From Warburgia ugandensis (taxonomy: Eukaryota > Streptophyta > Magnoliopsida > Canellales > Canellaceae), in the NCBI GenBank assembly GCA_035236585.1, contig CP141135.1:60790190-60854189 (forward strand): DNA of 64,000 nucleotides, written 5' to 3'. How positions within the stretch are numbered: position 1 is the first letter of the stretch; each line of letters starts with the position of its first letter. This document shows, one piece after another, positions 32,911-45,859 of the stretch. The position numbers and the translations under genes were made by a program. Under the pieces are notes generated by a model. The model did no database searches, was not told the origin of the DNA, and saw only the letters and a list, made by a program, of their open reading frames with translations.

Positions 32911-35900
32911 TACTCACCTCCTCAAGAAAGATAAGCCATTGAACATAAGTATGGGAATTTGGTGAGTAATCCAAATAGAAATAAATCAAAGAAGTGGGTT
33001 GAATTTTACATTGGAATGAAAATTTTAAAGATTGAAATCATGAATTCTTGAGGATTATATTGATTAAAGGAGTTATAAGGCTTAATATAGAGGGAAAGAA
33101 CAAGCAGATTTCTTGGGTTGAATTTTCCTTGTAAAATCATCTAATCAAAGAGTTAACTTGAAACTGAAATTGATGATGAAAGAAAAGGCATATGCTAAAT
33201 TGTTTAAGGAATGACATAGAAAGAATTTCAAGGACGGAATTCCTTTAAAGGGAAAAGAATGTAGTAACTCTAATTTTTAAAGCTCATTATGTGTATTTAT
33301 TTATTTATTTTATGAAGAAATGGGCTTTTTATAGAAGCCAAATCAAGTGTTAAAAATTAATATTTGGATTGTACTCAAAAAATAAAATCCAGCAATACTA
33401 AAAATACAAAAATCAGAGTTCAGATGAAGTTAGAAGATCATGAACTAGAGAGGCATTTTGGTAATTTTATGTGGGCCCCATCAGTATAATTTTAAAATAG
33501 AAAAGTACATAAATTGGAGTGGCCATTTTTTATAAAGGTGCCCCCAACTGATTTGTCTTGTCCTCCTTTTTAGTCACAATATCGTCAATTAATGCCAATG
33601 GTTGCATGACAAAACATGCCACAGTCATGTGACCTGGCGCCAGAGCAACTGGTCCTAAGTGCTTGTCTCCCTTCCTCCCTCCTATGAGATCCATCCTTCT
33701 CTGCTACTATCTTATCCTTAGGTGCAGCCCATGCAGTTTGGACGCATTAGAGCCATTCTCCCCACTGTCATCTCATTTTTCCTTAGTGCTATGCAAGATA
33801 GATGTCCATCGACATCTCTCTCTCTCTCTTTGTCCTACATCCATGTTTTTCCAACATCAGTAACCATTGGAGATGTCGGGTTACGTCACTAGAGAACATT
33901 ACAACTGTGGATCATAAATTTGACATTGCCATTGGATTGCTTGAGGTGAGAAGATTAAAAGCCCTTTAGAAATTTCACGATCATGAGAGATTTTGCCAAG
34001 ATTAGACCAACATTATTGTAATTGTTTTGGTGACATTCTCACGAAAACTCTAGTTTTTTTTTTTTTTCTTTTCATCAAAAGATGGTGAGAGGACCCCAAA
34101 CTTGGCAGGATTATAGGTAACCTCCCGATCTATATTCCCTAAAAAGGGATTTACTTTTTGAAGTAAAATACATAATCATCAACAACTGTATCGGTCACTT
34201 TCTCTGGCGATGGACGATCACTACTTATGACTTGGAATTTTGAGTCGAAAAGAACGATTCTGGAGTTTCTCACCCCAATCTATGCAATGGAAAGGTTAGA
34301 TGTCTAATAAGAGATCATCTACATATTCAAGTCGGATGTGATCTGGATGAGAGATTTGCAACATACAAGTTGCAAGATCTAACCATTCAATTGTAAGATT
34401 ATGATCACAAGCTAATTATGAGTGATCTAACCACTCAATGTTGGATTTTTAGTTAATGCAGCCTGGTAGGCACACTAATCAACAATTTGTAACCTAGAAG
34501 GACAGGTTTGACAGTTAATTGATATTGAATCTTGATTTAGTAAACTCAAGACTAAATCTACCTGATGAGATGTGATCAATGACTAATCAGGGTTCTATCA
34601 AATTTGTTAAAGCCCCGATCATTGATCTGTAAGCTGGTAGAACAAATTTGAACCCTAAATGACAATCCAAGTGTAAAATCCCATTAAATTTATTCTTAAT
34701 CATTGATCTATGGTAGGAAAAAGGAGATCTAGGTATGCTCCATCCTTGATCTAAGGACTAAAATCCCTAAATCACAGATTTAACCATTTATAAATAGGGC
34801 AAGAGGATAGATATGTGATCTAGGGCATTGAATTGCAAATCTAATTTATTATCTCACATATTGATTATTCTAGATGCAAGTGCAGCCTTGCTTATAAAAG
34901 ATCCGTTCTATAGGTTGATTATAGAGTAAAATTCATTAGCATCCAAAGTAAACACATGAATTAGAACTAATAATTGAATTTATATATACACAATATCTAG
35001 GCCCCAGTGAAAATCCTGAAGGTAATTTAGGATCCAAGCTAAAGCAAGACACGATGTAACCTAAATAGAGTCATAACTAATAGATAATTTTAACATGTAT
35101 TTTCCATATGAATTTTTAATATGTCATCAATTTTATTAAAAATATATGAATTTGTAAATAATTAAACAATGTGGATTATTTGATTGTCGTGCATTCTACA
35201 TTAATATTTTGTCATGAATGTTATTTAAGCGTATATAATTTTTATGTAGAGATATGATCTATCATATGTTTTTTATATGTCAAAAAGATGACATTCTTAT
35301 ATGTGAATGCAAATTAATATATGATTTTAAATTCATGACGCTAATCATTCTATTTTAATATATTCAAATGTTTACCTTACTCATAAGACATGAGAACAAT
35401 GTGGATTTTAATTATTTGAAATGAATACTTGAGATACATAGTTTTGCATAAAGTATGTGGATTATCTGATATGATTTAAGATGTATGATTTTATCTTTTG
35501 GTTGTGGTTATCCATTGGCTGATTCACCTTGCTTTGTGCACAAGAGACCAGTGGTTAGTCTGCCTACAGTGTGAATGAAGAAACTACAAGATTGATTTAT
35601 TCATATAATTTTTGTAGAGCATGAATAATGAAATGTTGTGGCAATATAATAACAGAGAAAATATGGCTAAGTATAGAATGCATTGCATTTGTCTAGGTAG
35701 CTACAAGTGGAATGAACGATGAAATGGATTACGGCCTCCTTAAGGTCTCGTGACAATGGGGTTGTTTGACATTGCATTTGTTTGAAGGACATGGGATTTA
35801 ATGTTGTTTCAATGGTTGCAACTATGGATTTTGTACTTCTTCTAGTAAAAGATTTTATATACAAAAGTCACTACTGACCACAAACAGACAAATCCCACTA

Positions 35901-37815
35901 GACAAGCGATCATGTATATCATTCACGAGGTCTCATTTCTCTCTTGTAATAGTCAGGAGTTCTTATTGCTTGATTGAGACGGCATGTTTCAACTGCCACT
36001 TTGTCAAATATTAACAACTGATGAAATAGATGAATACATTCCACTTGTAAGCACATACTTGTGTTTTAGTAGGCATATTATGTATGTTATTCCATTTACT
36101 GTTGGTCTTTGTGGTGCTTTGTGGGAGTGAATACTCCAATTCTAACACGAGCATTCAGTAAAATTAACGTTCTCTATACGTAATACACTAGTGTATTTGT
36201 CTCGTTGTTAGTTACTTAGGTTTGTATCTGAAATCTGGTATGACTTCCCCTGCCTGAGAGTTGTCTACATTTCGTAATGGACCTCAAGCAAATCATGGCC
36301 TGTGAATGGACTGACTTTTAGGTCCAGAGGAAGTACTATTATCTGTCCATTATGATCTAAGTAAAGGTAGCTGACTATTTAAAAATGAAAAAGCAAAGGT
36401 TGCCAGCCCTCATTTTTGTTACATCTTTAATTAGTTATTGCAACCTTTTCCATAACTGGCGCCAAGAATCTATTAGAGTTAAAACATAGAGAAGGGTGAA
36501 AGATATTAACAGAAATAACAGTTTACTTCTTTCACTAGCTCGACTCGCTGGTTTGGAAAAATGATTTTCAATCCCTTGTACAAGATCACCGTTGGTTATA
36601 ATTAGTCATTTTTGCTACTAATTCTTCATAATTTTGATCAGCATTTCCATACTCTTTTATTAAGAGAATTCTCTTGGGTTGTTGGGTGGGTTGTGTTGGG
36701 GGAACAACCAACTGAAAGACAACAGTTTGCCAAGATTAGGTGGAACGTTGGTCCATCCTTCAGATGAATTAATGACACTTTCGGTTCTGATTCCCCGTAT
36801 CTTCCCTCATTTGTTTCCTTTCCTCCTGGAAATACTAAAGCACGTTAATTTGCTAGTCTCTATTATAACAGTTGGCTTTGGTAGTCTATCAATTTTGCCT
36901 TTATATATCATCCAGGCATAAAAAAGCCAATATACTGATAGTTTTATCACCGAACTGTGATCAACGACGTTCATAATTGTATCTGGATGTATCCCTGTTG
37001 ACTTCATCAACAATGCTCATTGAAATGGTTGGGTACCCCTGTGTATTTGCCCAGTGTTGAGCTAGATGGCCTTGATGTAAGGGCATCAATCTAGCAGCTT
37101 AGAGAATAATGGTTGTAAGATACTACCAATACCAACAGCACCACTGGGATAAAATGTTTGAATTTGGTCGCTTTGTCAAAATGGACATTTAGGATTCACA
37201 ATGCTTCTATTTGGTGGCTTTGCAAAAATAGATTTTTGAGGTTATCGGGTTTTCTTTGGAGAGGAGATTGGATGGATATGAAGACCTTGGGGTGCACATG
37301 GGTCAGCTAGATTCATTGGCACGCCATTCGTTGTTCTTATTTCGAAGTCAGAGGAGGCCAAGCTAGCATGAAGTTTTTAGTGTATCAGTCGTGCTAATAG
37401 AATTTATAACATCATGACTAAATGGATTTCATTAAAAGAAGAGTTTGATGTTGGTTATCTTTGTAAAATTGATCTAGGTAAGGCAGTGACAAAGCCCAGT
37501 ATGGGTTTCTCCTCATTTCCGTCAAGATGCAATTTTATAACGAGTAGAGAGGATTGGCCAAAGTTGTCTTTCATAGATTTAAGTTTCAATCTCAGTGAGT
37601 TTATGGGTCAACAAAGGGCTTCCCTCTTCGATTTTGTTGAGTATGGTGGCCAAGGTGCACAGTAGTTATTGGACAAAAGAGGGGAGGTTAGAGGCAGGTG
37701 ATTGTTGGGGAGAAAATAGCAAGGTGCATCATTATCTAGAATCAAGAGAGATATTTGGATAGACACTAAAAAACATAGAAAAGATAAAATATTGACAAAG
37801 TAATTAAAATGGCAA
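32911..37815. other. No recognisable gene; AT-rich repeats
   Basis: Contains a short tttatttattta run near 33,295, a (TC) run near 33,818-33,830, and repeated phrases such as gatctaaccattcaat near 34,380-34,440. Frames at 36,679-36,921 and 37,414-37,665 (plus) and 35,667-35,864 (minus) carry no secure family motif. Confidence 0.4.
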
Positions 37816-38432
37816 GCACTCAATGTACATTTATTTATTGATATTATTAGATAAAATAAAAAATGGGGCAGCCCCGGTGCAAGAAGCTCCCACCTATGCA
37901 GTGTCTAGGGAAGGGGGACCACAAGGGCCTACAAGGGGTTTTTGTTGTTTCCATATGGAGCCACCGTCGCAGTATAGTATAGCTGTAGAATTAGCTAAAG
38001 CCAGAGTCAAACAAGCAGGTCTATTCATAAATAGCCTACTAATCAAGAAGTTCTAAGAGAAATATTAATTGATGAGGGCACTACTCTTGAACAACAATAG
38101 CCAGGTCTTCCAAAGGCGCCAACACCAACTGAACCCCCGGACGAGCTTCTTAAGAAAGAAATTCTAGTAATTATGAGGGGCCTTTACCCCGTCGACCAAT
38201 GGGATCCTGAGAACACTAGGGAATCTCACTAATTGGAAGGAAAAGGAAGGCTTTGATCCATTGTGATTCGGTTCCTTGGTGTGGAGAGATCTCTGCCATA
38301 AAATAGAGAGCTTGTAGGCCCTTGTGGTCCACCCCTTCCCCAAACCCCGCATAGGCGGGAGCTTTGTGTACCAAGGCTGCCCATTTCTTAATTTTATCTA
38401 ATAGTACCAATAAATAAATGTACATGGAGTGC
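37816..38432. repeat. Inverted repeat with truncated Au SINE arms
   Basis: Left arm 37816-37935 and right arm 38311-38432 are reverse complements (about 85-90% by eye). Each arm combines about 50 bp of non-SINE flank (gcactc-atgtacatttattt...gataaaat) with the first about 70 bp of an Au SINE, pointing inward. The roughly 375-bp loop holds a 64-codon plus-strand frame (38041-38232) with a single TAG, reading EVLREILIDEGTTLEQQ before the stop and PPDELLKKEILVIMRGLYPV after it. I do not recognise this protein. Confidence 0.7.
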
Positions 38433-39040
38433 TAATAATTTAAGGAGGTTTTGGTTTAATTAAATAATCAACTAAAGCCAAAATATGGACCTCAAGATCA
38501 ATATTTGAAAATGCAATGGTGTTATAGATAGGCACAAGAAGTGAGATCACTCTGGACATCCTAATGCATTTAAATTGAAGCAAACAGTTTAAGTACCTTC
38601 AGCATAGCGCAATTGGTATATATAGCATTTCTTTAGTTTAATACAGTAAATAAAAAGACCCAAGTTACTTGATTTGGCATTGATTGTTAATTTGAGTATG
38701 ACTACCAAGCAAGGGAGAAGTATAGATCAATGATTGTCACGTGATACTTTTCCTTGGAATGTAAGTGCACTTCTCCTTGACATTTTTCACTTAATGTAAT
38801 CTATGTTAGTTGCTCCAAGAAGCCCCATCCACATCATATTATTTTATTAATTCAATTTTTTTGTATAAATTTTTCAAACAAATAATATGAATATATATGC
38901 AATCAAAATGGTTAACCACAATTAAAATGTTCACAAAGTTGTATCTTAATTCAATCTTTAGACACAGGGAAAAAAGGAGGAAGAAGAAGAAGAAAAACAA
39001 AACAAAATAAAAGTAGAAGTATCATATACGGAAAAATGTT
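38433..39040. other. No recognisable gene
   Basis: AT-rich spacer downstream of the terpene synthase gene. Confidence 0.4.
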
Positions 39041-39043
39041 TAA

Positions 39044-39049
39044 TTTATT
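39044..39049 (-). terminator. Candidate poly(A) signal of terpene synthase
   Basis: AATAAA on the minus strand, 51 nt past the stop codon. Plant near-upstream elements are loose, so this is a candidate only. Confidence 0.4.
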
Positions 39050-39099
39050 ATATCCAACTACCATCTGGTAACCCCAATCAGTAGCAAAAACCAAGTTAA

Positions 39100-42000
39100 T
39101 TACTTATTACACATCACTGAAATGGGTTTGGCTACGAGTAACATGGTTCTCTCCTTAGTCTCATTGTTTGGACTGCCAAATGCATCGCCATTTTGGTAAT
39201 ATAGCTGAGCCATCCGAGCAACATCCCATGCAGCACTGATGAAAGAACGAGGGAAGGGTGAACAAGAGAACGACTCTTTATTCATCTTTTTCCATAACTC
39301 GTCGATGAGACCCCATATGTGTTCACGAGCAACTGCCTCAGAAGCGCCTGTTTGATGCATGTAACATTCCTTCGCTTTGAGAACATCACCTCTTTCTAGC
39401 TCCGCCTATGTCGTGGGAAAATGTGCAAATCAATTAGTAGTTAGAAAATGTAATCTCTAAACACATAAAGGTTGAGAAAAATTAACGGTTTATGGTAAAC
39501 CCTACAGATAATTTCTTGCATACCACTGAAGTCCCTAAATCATCGCAAAGGCGCAAAATCATTGATGAGTATTGTATGAGATTCGGGTTGCTTTCTATTA
39601 ACTCTAGTGACTCCTTTGTTATCTTTGGTTTGATGAAGAAATAGGTGCTAATAAGTATGATTGGCCCTCCAATTGAAATCCAGGCATTGTTTAGGTACTC
39701 ATCCAGTGTTGGTATGTATCCTTCTTTATACCATTTTGCCTCGATAAGATAAGATTTGCACAACTCTGCCCACTACATCAAAGAAACAACCCACAAGCTA
39801 GAATTAGTGATTCATATCATCGTAGAGAAAATTAACTTTGATAAGGAAGGGTGCAGATACAATACCCCTCTCTTTAGATGCCCTGTGATTTCCCATCCTT
39901 GTTCAGTTAGGGCGTCATAAGCCATTTCGTTTACAGAGTTGAAGAGTGCTAAGAAACATATCTGCATGTATTGTGGAAGTTTTTCCATGGCTTTGACATC
40001 CCACCTAACAAAAGCCACGGAGATCAATCAACTGCCTGATCGTCAGAGTATAAGAACAGCGTTTTATGTCTCTTGATCACTGAAGGCTTTCTAGTGAACA
40101 CTTGAAAATAGAAAGGCCAACCCACCTATCAACAGCATCTGTGAAGAGCTCCAATTCTTCTAGCGAACCATAAATGTCATAAACATCATCAATGGTTGTT
40201 ATAAGCTGATTTACTTTTACAAGCCCTCTTCTAGAATGTCCCAACTCGGGTTCGGAGGTAAATCCGACTGCCCACAAGAAGCACTCCATCAAACGACTTC
40301 TTGCAAAAGTCAAGTGTTTGTGTAGACCCACATTCCTCCACCACCTGAAAGACATAACAGCAGTTGTAACCCAACTAGGGACCACCACAAACCATGGTTT
40401 AAAACTCACCAGACCTACAAGCCACTCAAAACCACCCTAACCGGCTGGCCTATCCAAAATGCTATACATAGCAATGCATATTTTACGTATAAAAAACATA
40501 TCAAACAAACTTTTTGGAAACCAGACTCGCTTTTTGGAGTGGGGAACAATCTACTCCGGTGAACTTGACTCAGGCCACTTTCTAGCTGAGTTGAGGTTTC
40601 AAGTGTTTAAACTGTTGCACGTAAAAGCATACATTTAATGAAAGAGAGAACAAAAGCCTGTCCTGATGCACCATGGTGAAGCACGATGATGGTCCAATCA
40701 ATTATACATGAGGAGCCTGCCCCGTGGTAAGCCGCAGGTTCGAGACTGCTGAGGATGTGTGTATCTAATTAATCTTCAACAGAAAAATAAGTCCATGTAT
40801 ATAAGAGGAAATGAACTATTTACTCCGCTATAGAATTGTCATCGCGTGACTTTGAAGTCACTAATTTGAGGTGTGGAAACAAACTCTTGCAAAAATGCAA
40901 GGTAAGGCTACATAATATAAATCTTTGTGGTCTGCAAATTTTTCAACCTTGCATTTATGGGAGCTTCTTGCACCGGGCTGCCTTTTTTTCTTTTATATAC
41001 ATCGACACAAAAACTGAAAAAATAAACTCAAGTACGCACAGATTTACCCAAACAAATTTCACCTTACCACCGTGGGATTTAACATTTTTTGCACGTACCT
41101 CGCCATTTGTTTAACCTCGCTCTGGTATAGAGCTTGCACCATGTTGTAGTCCAACTTAGCCAGCTCAAATAACAAAGGGTTCATATTCTCGTCCTCGGCA
41201 TATGCTTCAATATACCACCTAGCCTCTAACCTTATCATCCTCCAATGGTAGGGACGCTCTAATGCACGCTCCACTTGTCTTTTCATTTGTGGGGTTGTGT
41301 TTCCTTGTAGATCCTTGAGATGCATGATTGAGAAAGCTCTTGCCTCGTCCAAGACAGTCTCACCCTGGAAACTAAGGTATGAAGCCTCATACAAGTTTAA
41401 TAGTCCCTTTATGTCCCCGCGAAGGGATGCCATGAATTCACCCTTCTCATCCTTGAACTCATTAAAAACGTCTGTGTCTCACACAAACATAAAAATTTTA
41501 GACATACTAAAAGTTTTACGAAGCTTACTTGTTTCATGAGCGCATTTACCTTGTGAGACGACGAACCCTTGTTGCCGGAGGAGACGAAATCGGAGAGACG
41601 TAGCATATAAATCTTGCTTGATCTTCTTGTTGTTATCATCAATGGACATGGTAGTTAATGCTTGCTTGATCTCTTTCTTGAAGTGATGTCCCACTCCTAG
41701 GCGTTGAATTGTATCAATCAGCATCATCTGATCTACGGGTTCATTCGTTCTTCTGAGCAAAGACCTCACTTCTTCTTTCAGTTTCTCGAGTTCTGTCTCA
41801 TACATTTCAAGCTGCATAATGAAGCGGCGAGTTAGCTAACATGCAGAACAAAGCGCAACGATGGTGAAATAATAAAAATTTTGACAACCACCTTATAATC
41901 ACTCTTTAGTGACTGAATGAAATCATAATCTCCAAAGCTTTTTGGGTAATTTCCCGATCTCCGAGTAGTAGCTGACTCCATCTGTTCAGTGCTTAGGTTG

Positions 42001-42104
42001 CATCTAATGCGCATAGTCATGTTAACGTGTCTACTAGCTCTCACTGGAGGTGCAAGAGAAGGTAGGGAGCAAGGGCCGGACAAGAAGTGGACAGAAAGAG
42101 CCAT
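39100..42104 (-). CDS. TPS: Terpene synthase, TPS-b type (plastid monoterpene synthase)
   Basis: Seven exons with GT-AG borders: 42104-41892, 41811-41550, 41471-41099, 40344-40126, 40004-39866, 39772-39524, 39405-39100. Lengths 213, 262, 373, 219, 139, 249 and 306 bp sum to 1,761, giving 586 residues; the last exon sizes fit class III plant TPS genes. Residues 1-40 look like a plastid transit peptide ([20 protein letters not shown]). [13 protein letters not shown] at 48-60 is the RRX8W box, but with Gly58 for Trp. RSR (298-300), DDVYD (335-339) and DDLGTSVAE (479-487, NSE/DTE) are complete, so both metal sites of a class I synthase are present. Known family role: turn geranyl diphosphate into a monoterpene in plastids; product not predictable. 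No stop or frameshift. Intron 3 (754 bp) carries an antisense Au SINE. Confidence 0.93.
40815..40981 (-). mobile_element. Au SINE in terpene synthase intron 3
   Basis: On the minus strand: GGCAGCCCGGTGCAAGAAGC at 40,962-40,981, CCTTACCTTGCATTTTTGCA in the middle, then AGTGACTTCAAAGTCACGCG. It is therefore in the sense orientation of the TPS gene. It is more diverged than the copies in the PLD introns, and its 3' border is vague. Confidence 0.75.
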
Positions 42105-42168
42105 ATTTTATAAGCCGCTAGAGTGGAGATGAGGCTATGTCTTTGGCTTGTTGCTAGAACTCATTGAT

Positions 42169-42177
42169 GATTTATAC
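42169..42177 (-). promoter_or_regulatory. TATA box of terpene synthase
   Basis: GTATAAATC on the minus strand, 65 nt upstream of the ATG. A start site about 30 nt downstream would leave a leader of roughly 35 nt. No other promoter element is claimed. Confidence 0.5.
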
Positions 42178-42199
42178 TCTCCTACATCGTATGTAAAAC

Positions 42200-43257
42200 G
42201 GAGAGTGAGAGAGTGTTTATCTGGTGCACGTAAATGAAATCTTCTAGCAAAACATGCAGGAGGATCATGGCAGTAAGATACTACCAGAATAGGTAAGATT
42301 AGGATCATGTGCATAATTAACAAATGATATTTTTGAGTTGGTATTTCGTAACGAGGAAAGGTGGTATATCATATCAAAAGAAATTTAGTATTATCCAACA
42401 AATTGTGTTTTAGGTTGTTGAATACAAGATGAAAGCATCATTTCTTGGATGCTATAACTACCCTTTTAGCATGACTCTACACCAAAAGGTATCCGAAGTT
42501 AGGGAAGTCAGATGTATGGCCTGGATCAATGATATTAGAATCCACCGTACAGAAGTGGAGTTACATCATCGTTAGGGTGTTCTCACGCTGTATACCCACA
42601 TTTCTCTGTGGTATTTACAAGGGATCCTAAGTTGTCAGTTTAGGAATGACTTTTAAGATAAGTCGACTCCAGTTTAGGAATGATTTGCTCTGTGAGGATC
42701 GCCTTATTTTTCATATAAGTTAGACACATGACCTAGTTGAGAGACGACTCCTTATACAGGGCGTCCTTTTAGCATTCCCTATCACTGCTTGGTTGATTAT
42801 TGAGCACGCAAGCGTAAAAATTTCATCTAGCATTTGCTAATAGTTGAAAGATTAAAAAGTCATTGTTGGGCATGGAATGTGTGCAGAGATACATGCACGT
42901 GAAACTATAACCAGTCCCGAATTTGTATCTTTTATCGGATTTGCGGCCCTTAAAATGAGTGTACATCTGTGGTGGGTTTCTTCCCCATCAAATATGAACA
43001 TGAGTGCTGGCTGGAGTCCATGCTATGTTTTTTCCATTCATAATGATAATGTTTTGTACATATAAACAATTCACCATGCTCAGAATGACTTAGATAGGCT
43101 AAAAATAGGATTTCATGTTCACTAGATATTTTTAGCCTATTTTTCTTTGAGCTGAAAATCATGACCACAGAATTTTTTTTAGTTTTAATTCAAAAGAAAA
43201 AAAGTGGTTAGGATCATCCAAAGTCATTGATTTCTTGCAATTTACCTAATTTTTGTG
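42200..43257. other. Terpene synthase upstream region, nothing recognised
   Basis: No gene. May hold the rest of the TPS promoter. Confidence 0.4.
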
Positions 43258-43648
43258 CTCCAACCATGATGAACAGCTTAGATTTTGCAAACAAAAGAGT
43301 TAAAGGTTGTGTGAATTCCTTTCATACTTTGAACCGACTCTTACAAGACTATGAAAGTCGTGTGTTTTCTCTTAATATCATCCATATATAAGTCGAGGAA
43401 GCCCACTAGAAATCTGTCCATTGAATGAGAATTTTGGTACTGTCCACATATGCTCCAAACATGATGAACATCTTAGATTTTGCAAACAAAATAGTTAAAA
43501 GATAGCATGAACTCCTTTCATGCTTTTGATCTGACTCTTACGGGACTATGAATAGTATTGTGTTTCTCTTAATATCATCAATATCTAAGTCAAGGGAGCC
43601 CACTAGAGACCTTTCCATTGAATGAGATTTTTGGTATTGGCCCAACTT
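43258..43648 (+). repeat. Two tandem copies of a 195-bp unit
   Basis: Unit 1 starts ctccaaccatgatgaaca at 43258 and unit 2 ctccaaacatgatgaaca at 43453. Both continue with cttagattttgcaaacaaa, cctttcat, ctcttaatatcatc and ccattgaatgaga. Non-coding; source unknown. Confidence 0.8.
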
Positions 43649-45560
43649 ATGGAGTCTTGAATCAGATGAACAGGTTGGATTGCTCAAAAACTTAAGTAGT
43701 GGAGCTCAAAAGGTGGTGTAGACTCCTTGCACAACTTTTCAAGGTTGCACTCTACTGGAACTCAAATTTTATCATGCATAGTGTGTACGACTTGTCTTTT
43801 TTATTATTGGTACAAAACCCCAAACCCTAAAAATTTCCAAAAAATTCCAAGAGAGTAGCTAATGCCTTCTAGCATTGTGACACAAGAAAGGCCTCTTGTA
43901 GGCTATAGACACAAGGTGTGATCATAGGTGTGTTTGTTTAACATTCTAGAAGTAAAATGCAAAACATAGAAGGAAAATGCTTTTGTTGATTAACTCAAGT
44001 AGATGAAGATATTTGTTGTTGTTCTTTCATTGCTAGCATTCAATTTGTTTTTCCTTACCATTTACATGATTTTTCTTCCCATCAAATCCTTATTTTCTCT
44101 CAACCTACCCCTTTTACCTGCATGATCAATCTATGGTTGTCTTTATTTTCCTATACTCTCTCAATGTATTTCTTTGTCGAGGAATCATAATCCAAGTGTG
44201 CTCTTGGATTTGTTTGAGGGCAAGAGCCTTTTACTTGCCTCTTTAGTAGATCTAAACACTCATCATTTTGGGAATGACGACTTAGATATGCTAACTAACA
44301 AATTTCATGCCCATTTGATACTTGACCTATGTTTTCTTAGTTTTGATTCTTAACTTAAAGAAACATGTACTAAAGTATGGATGCAATTTTCACTTTAAAT
44401 TTATGGATGAATTATCTAATGGGCATGAATTTTTCCACTTACTCTTAGTCATTCCCAACATGTTGAACAACATAAGATCTATAAAAAAAGAAAAAAAAAA
44501 GAAAAAGAAAAAGAAAAAAAAAGAAGGCAAGTTAGAGACCATTAAAGTTACTTTGTCTAAGACAAATCCAAGTGAATACTTAGAATTTCTCATTTTTCCT
44601 CTTTATTTTCTTATTTTATCTTTTCTATCATTTGAAAAACTCAAACTTAGAAGAAAATTGAGTCTCTCTCTCTAAAAATCTCTACATCTTCCTAAAGCTA
44701 GAGAAGATCATAGTTTCTTCCACGTTTCTTATCTAAGAACCAATAACAGCAATTGTTAGGATGATCTCATGGATGAGAATTTTAGAGCATTGCTCATCTA
44801 AATCAAGGAAAATATAATTGATGATTAGGATCTTTCAATATCTAGGCCCATCTATAGATATAGATGGACTCATGCAGAAGGACAAGGGGTGCATATATTG
44901 CCACCCCAAATTAAAGTCTCAAACCTCTTAGTTCGTCATAACTTCATTATAATTATGATTCTACAATTATAGTTTTTCTTGCAACCAAACCATTACAACC
45001 ATTTACTACTACTTCATCTCATAACACTTCAGCTGGCTTCTTCCACACAACAACTTTCTCTTTTGCAAACTTTCTCTTCTCTTTCACGCAACAGGCAATG
45101 GTTTGTTGCTCTATCCCTTCAAGTCCTAATAGGTGTAGGCACTCAAGCGTCCTAAGAAGTGGATGCTACCCTTAGAGGTTTTGGTTGAATATCTAAGCCG
45201 GTCGCTGTGGTTAGCTTATAGAAATTAAGTAGGCCAAGAGACATCAACGCATTTGGGTGATCTTAACTATCTTCTGTAATGATCATAATTTTTAAATCCT
45301 ATTTTAAAGGATTATAAATTAATTTTGATGAATATAAATGGAGAATCTTCATATTTAGGTTTCACTGAATTTATCTTTTGAAAGACATCAAATTGGACCC
45401 TAAAACTTTCATATTTGGATTGTACTCAGAAAAACGATCGCAATGACATTAAGTTTGTAGAAATTAGAGTTTGGATATAAGGGGCATTTTGGTAAAAATA
45501 AGAAGAAGAAAAAAATCAAAAACCATAAACGGAAGGAGGCCAAATTGATATTGCGCCCGC
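43649..45560. other. No recognisable gene; A-rich run at 44,483-44,523
   Basis: A 117-codon plus-strand frame (44,322-44,675) is driven by the A/G-rich run (Lys/Glu repeats) and is not a supported gene. Nothing else recognised. Confidence 0.4.
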
Positions 45561-45561
45561 A

Positions 45562-45575
45562 CCCCCCCCCCCCCT
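45562..45575 (+). repeat. Poly-C run
   Basis: About 14 C residues; borders may shift with sequencing error. Confidence 0.7.
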
Positions 45576-45780
45576 TCTTATGACAACCCGATGCTGATGT
45601 CGGGTTTGCTCTTCCCAAAGCCCAACAGCACAAAGGGAAAAGAAAAACAACGTCAGGGAGGAGAAGAGAGAAAGAGGGAGAAGAAGAAGAAGAAGAGAAG
45701 GAGAGGAAGGGGGAAACCCAGCGTGCCTAGAAACCCTAGGTCATGTTGGCAAGAGAGAGTAGACTGAGGGAGAAATAGCC

Positions 45781-45785
<5 letters not shown>

Positions 45786-45856
<71 letters not shown>
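45786..45856 (+). repeat. Long (GA)n microsatellite
   Basis: About 35 uninterrupted GA units inside a wider purine-rich stretch (45,655-45,860). It may lie in the leader of a gene or LTR, since the flanks change to mixed sequence with no frame that I recognise. Confidence 0.9.
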
Positions 45857-45858
<2 letters not shown>

Positions 45859-45859
45859 G

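Noticed and set aside
35667..35864. Minus-strand frame with faint resemblance to the PLD region after the first HKD motif (TTPLSRDLKE)
   Set aside because: Matches are scattered, the key HKD and GGLDLCDGRYD strings are absent, and it is 8 kb from the nearest PLD exon.
40670..40765. Box-B-like GGTTCGAGACTG in a terpene synthase intron, considered as tRNA or SINE
   Set aside because: No convincing box A at the right spacing and no cloverleaf.
44322..44675. 117-codon plus-strand frame
   Set aside because: Its core is a Lys/Glu run from an A-rich stretch; no start context or homology visible.
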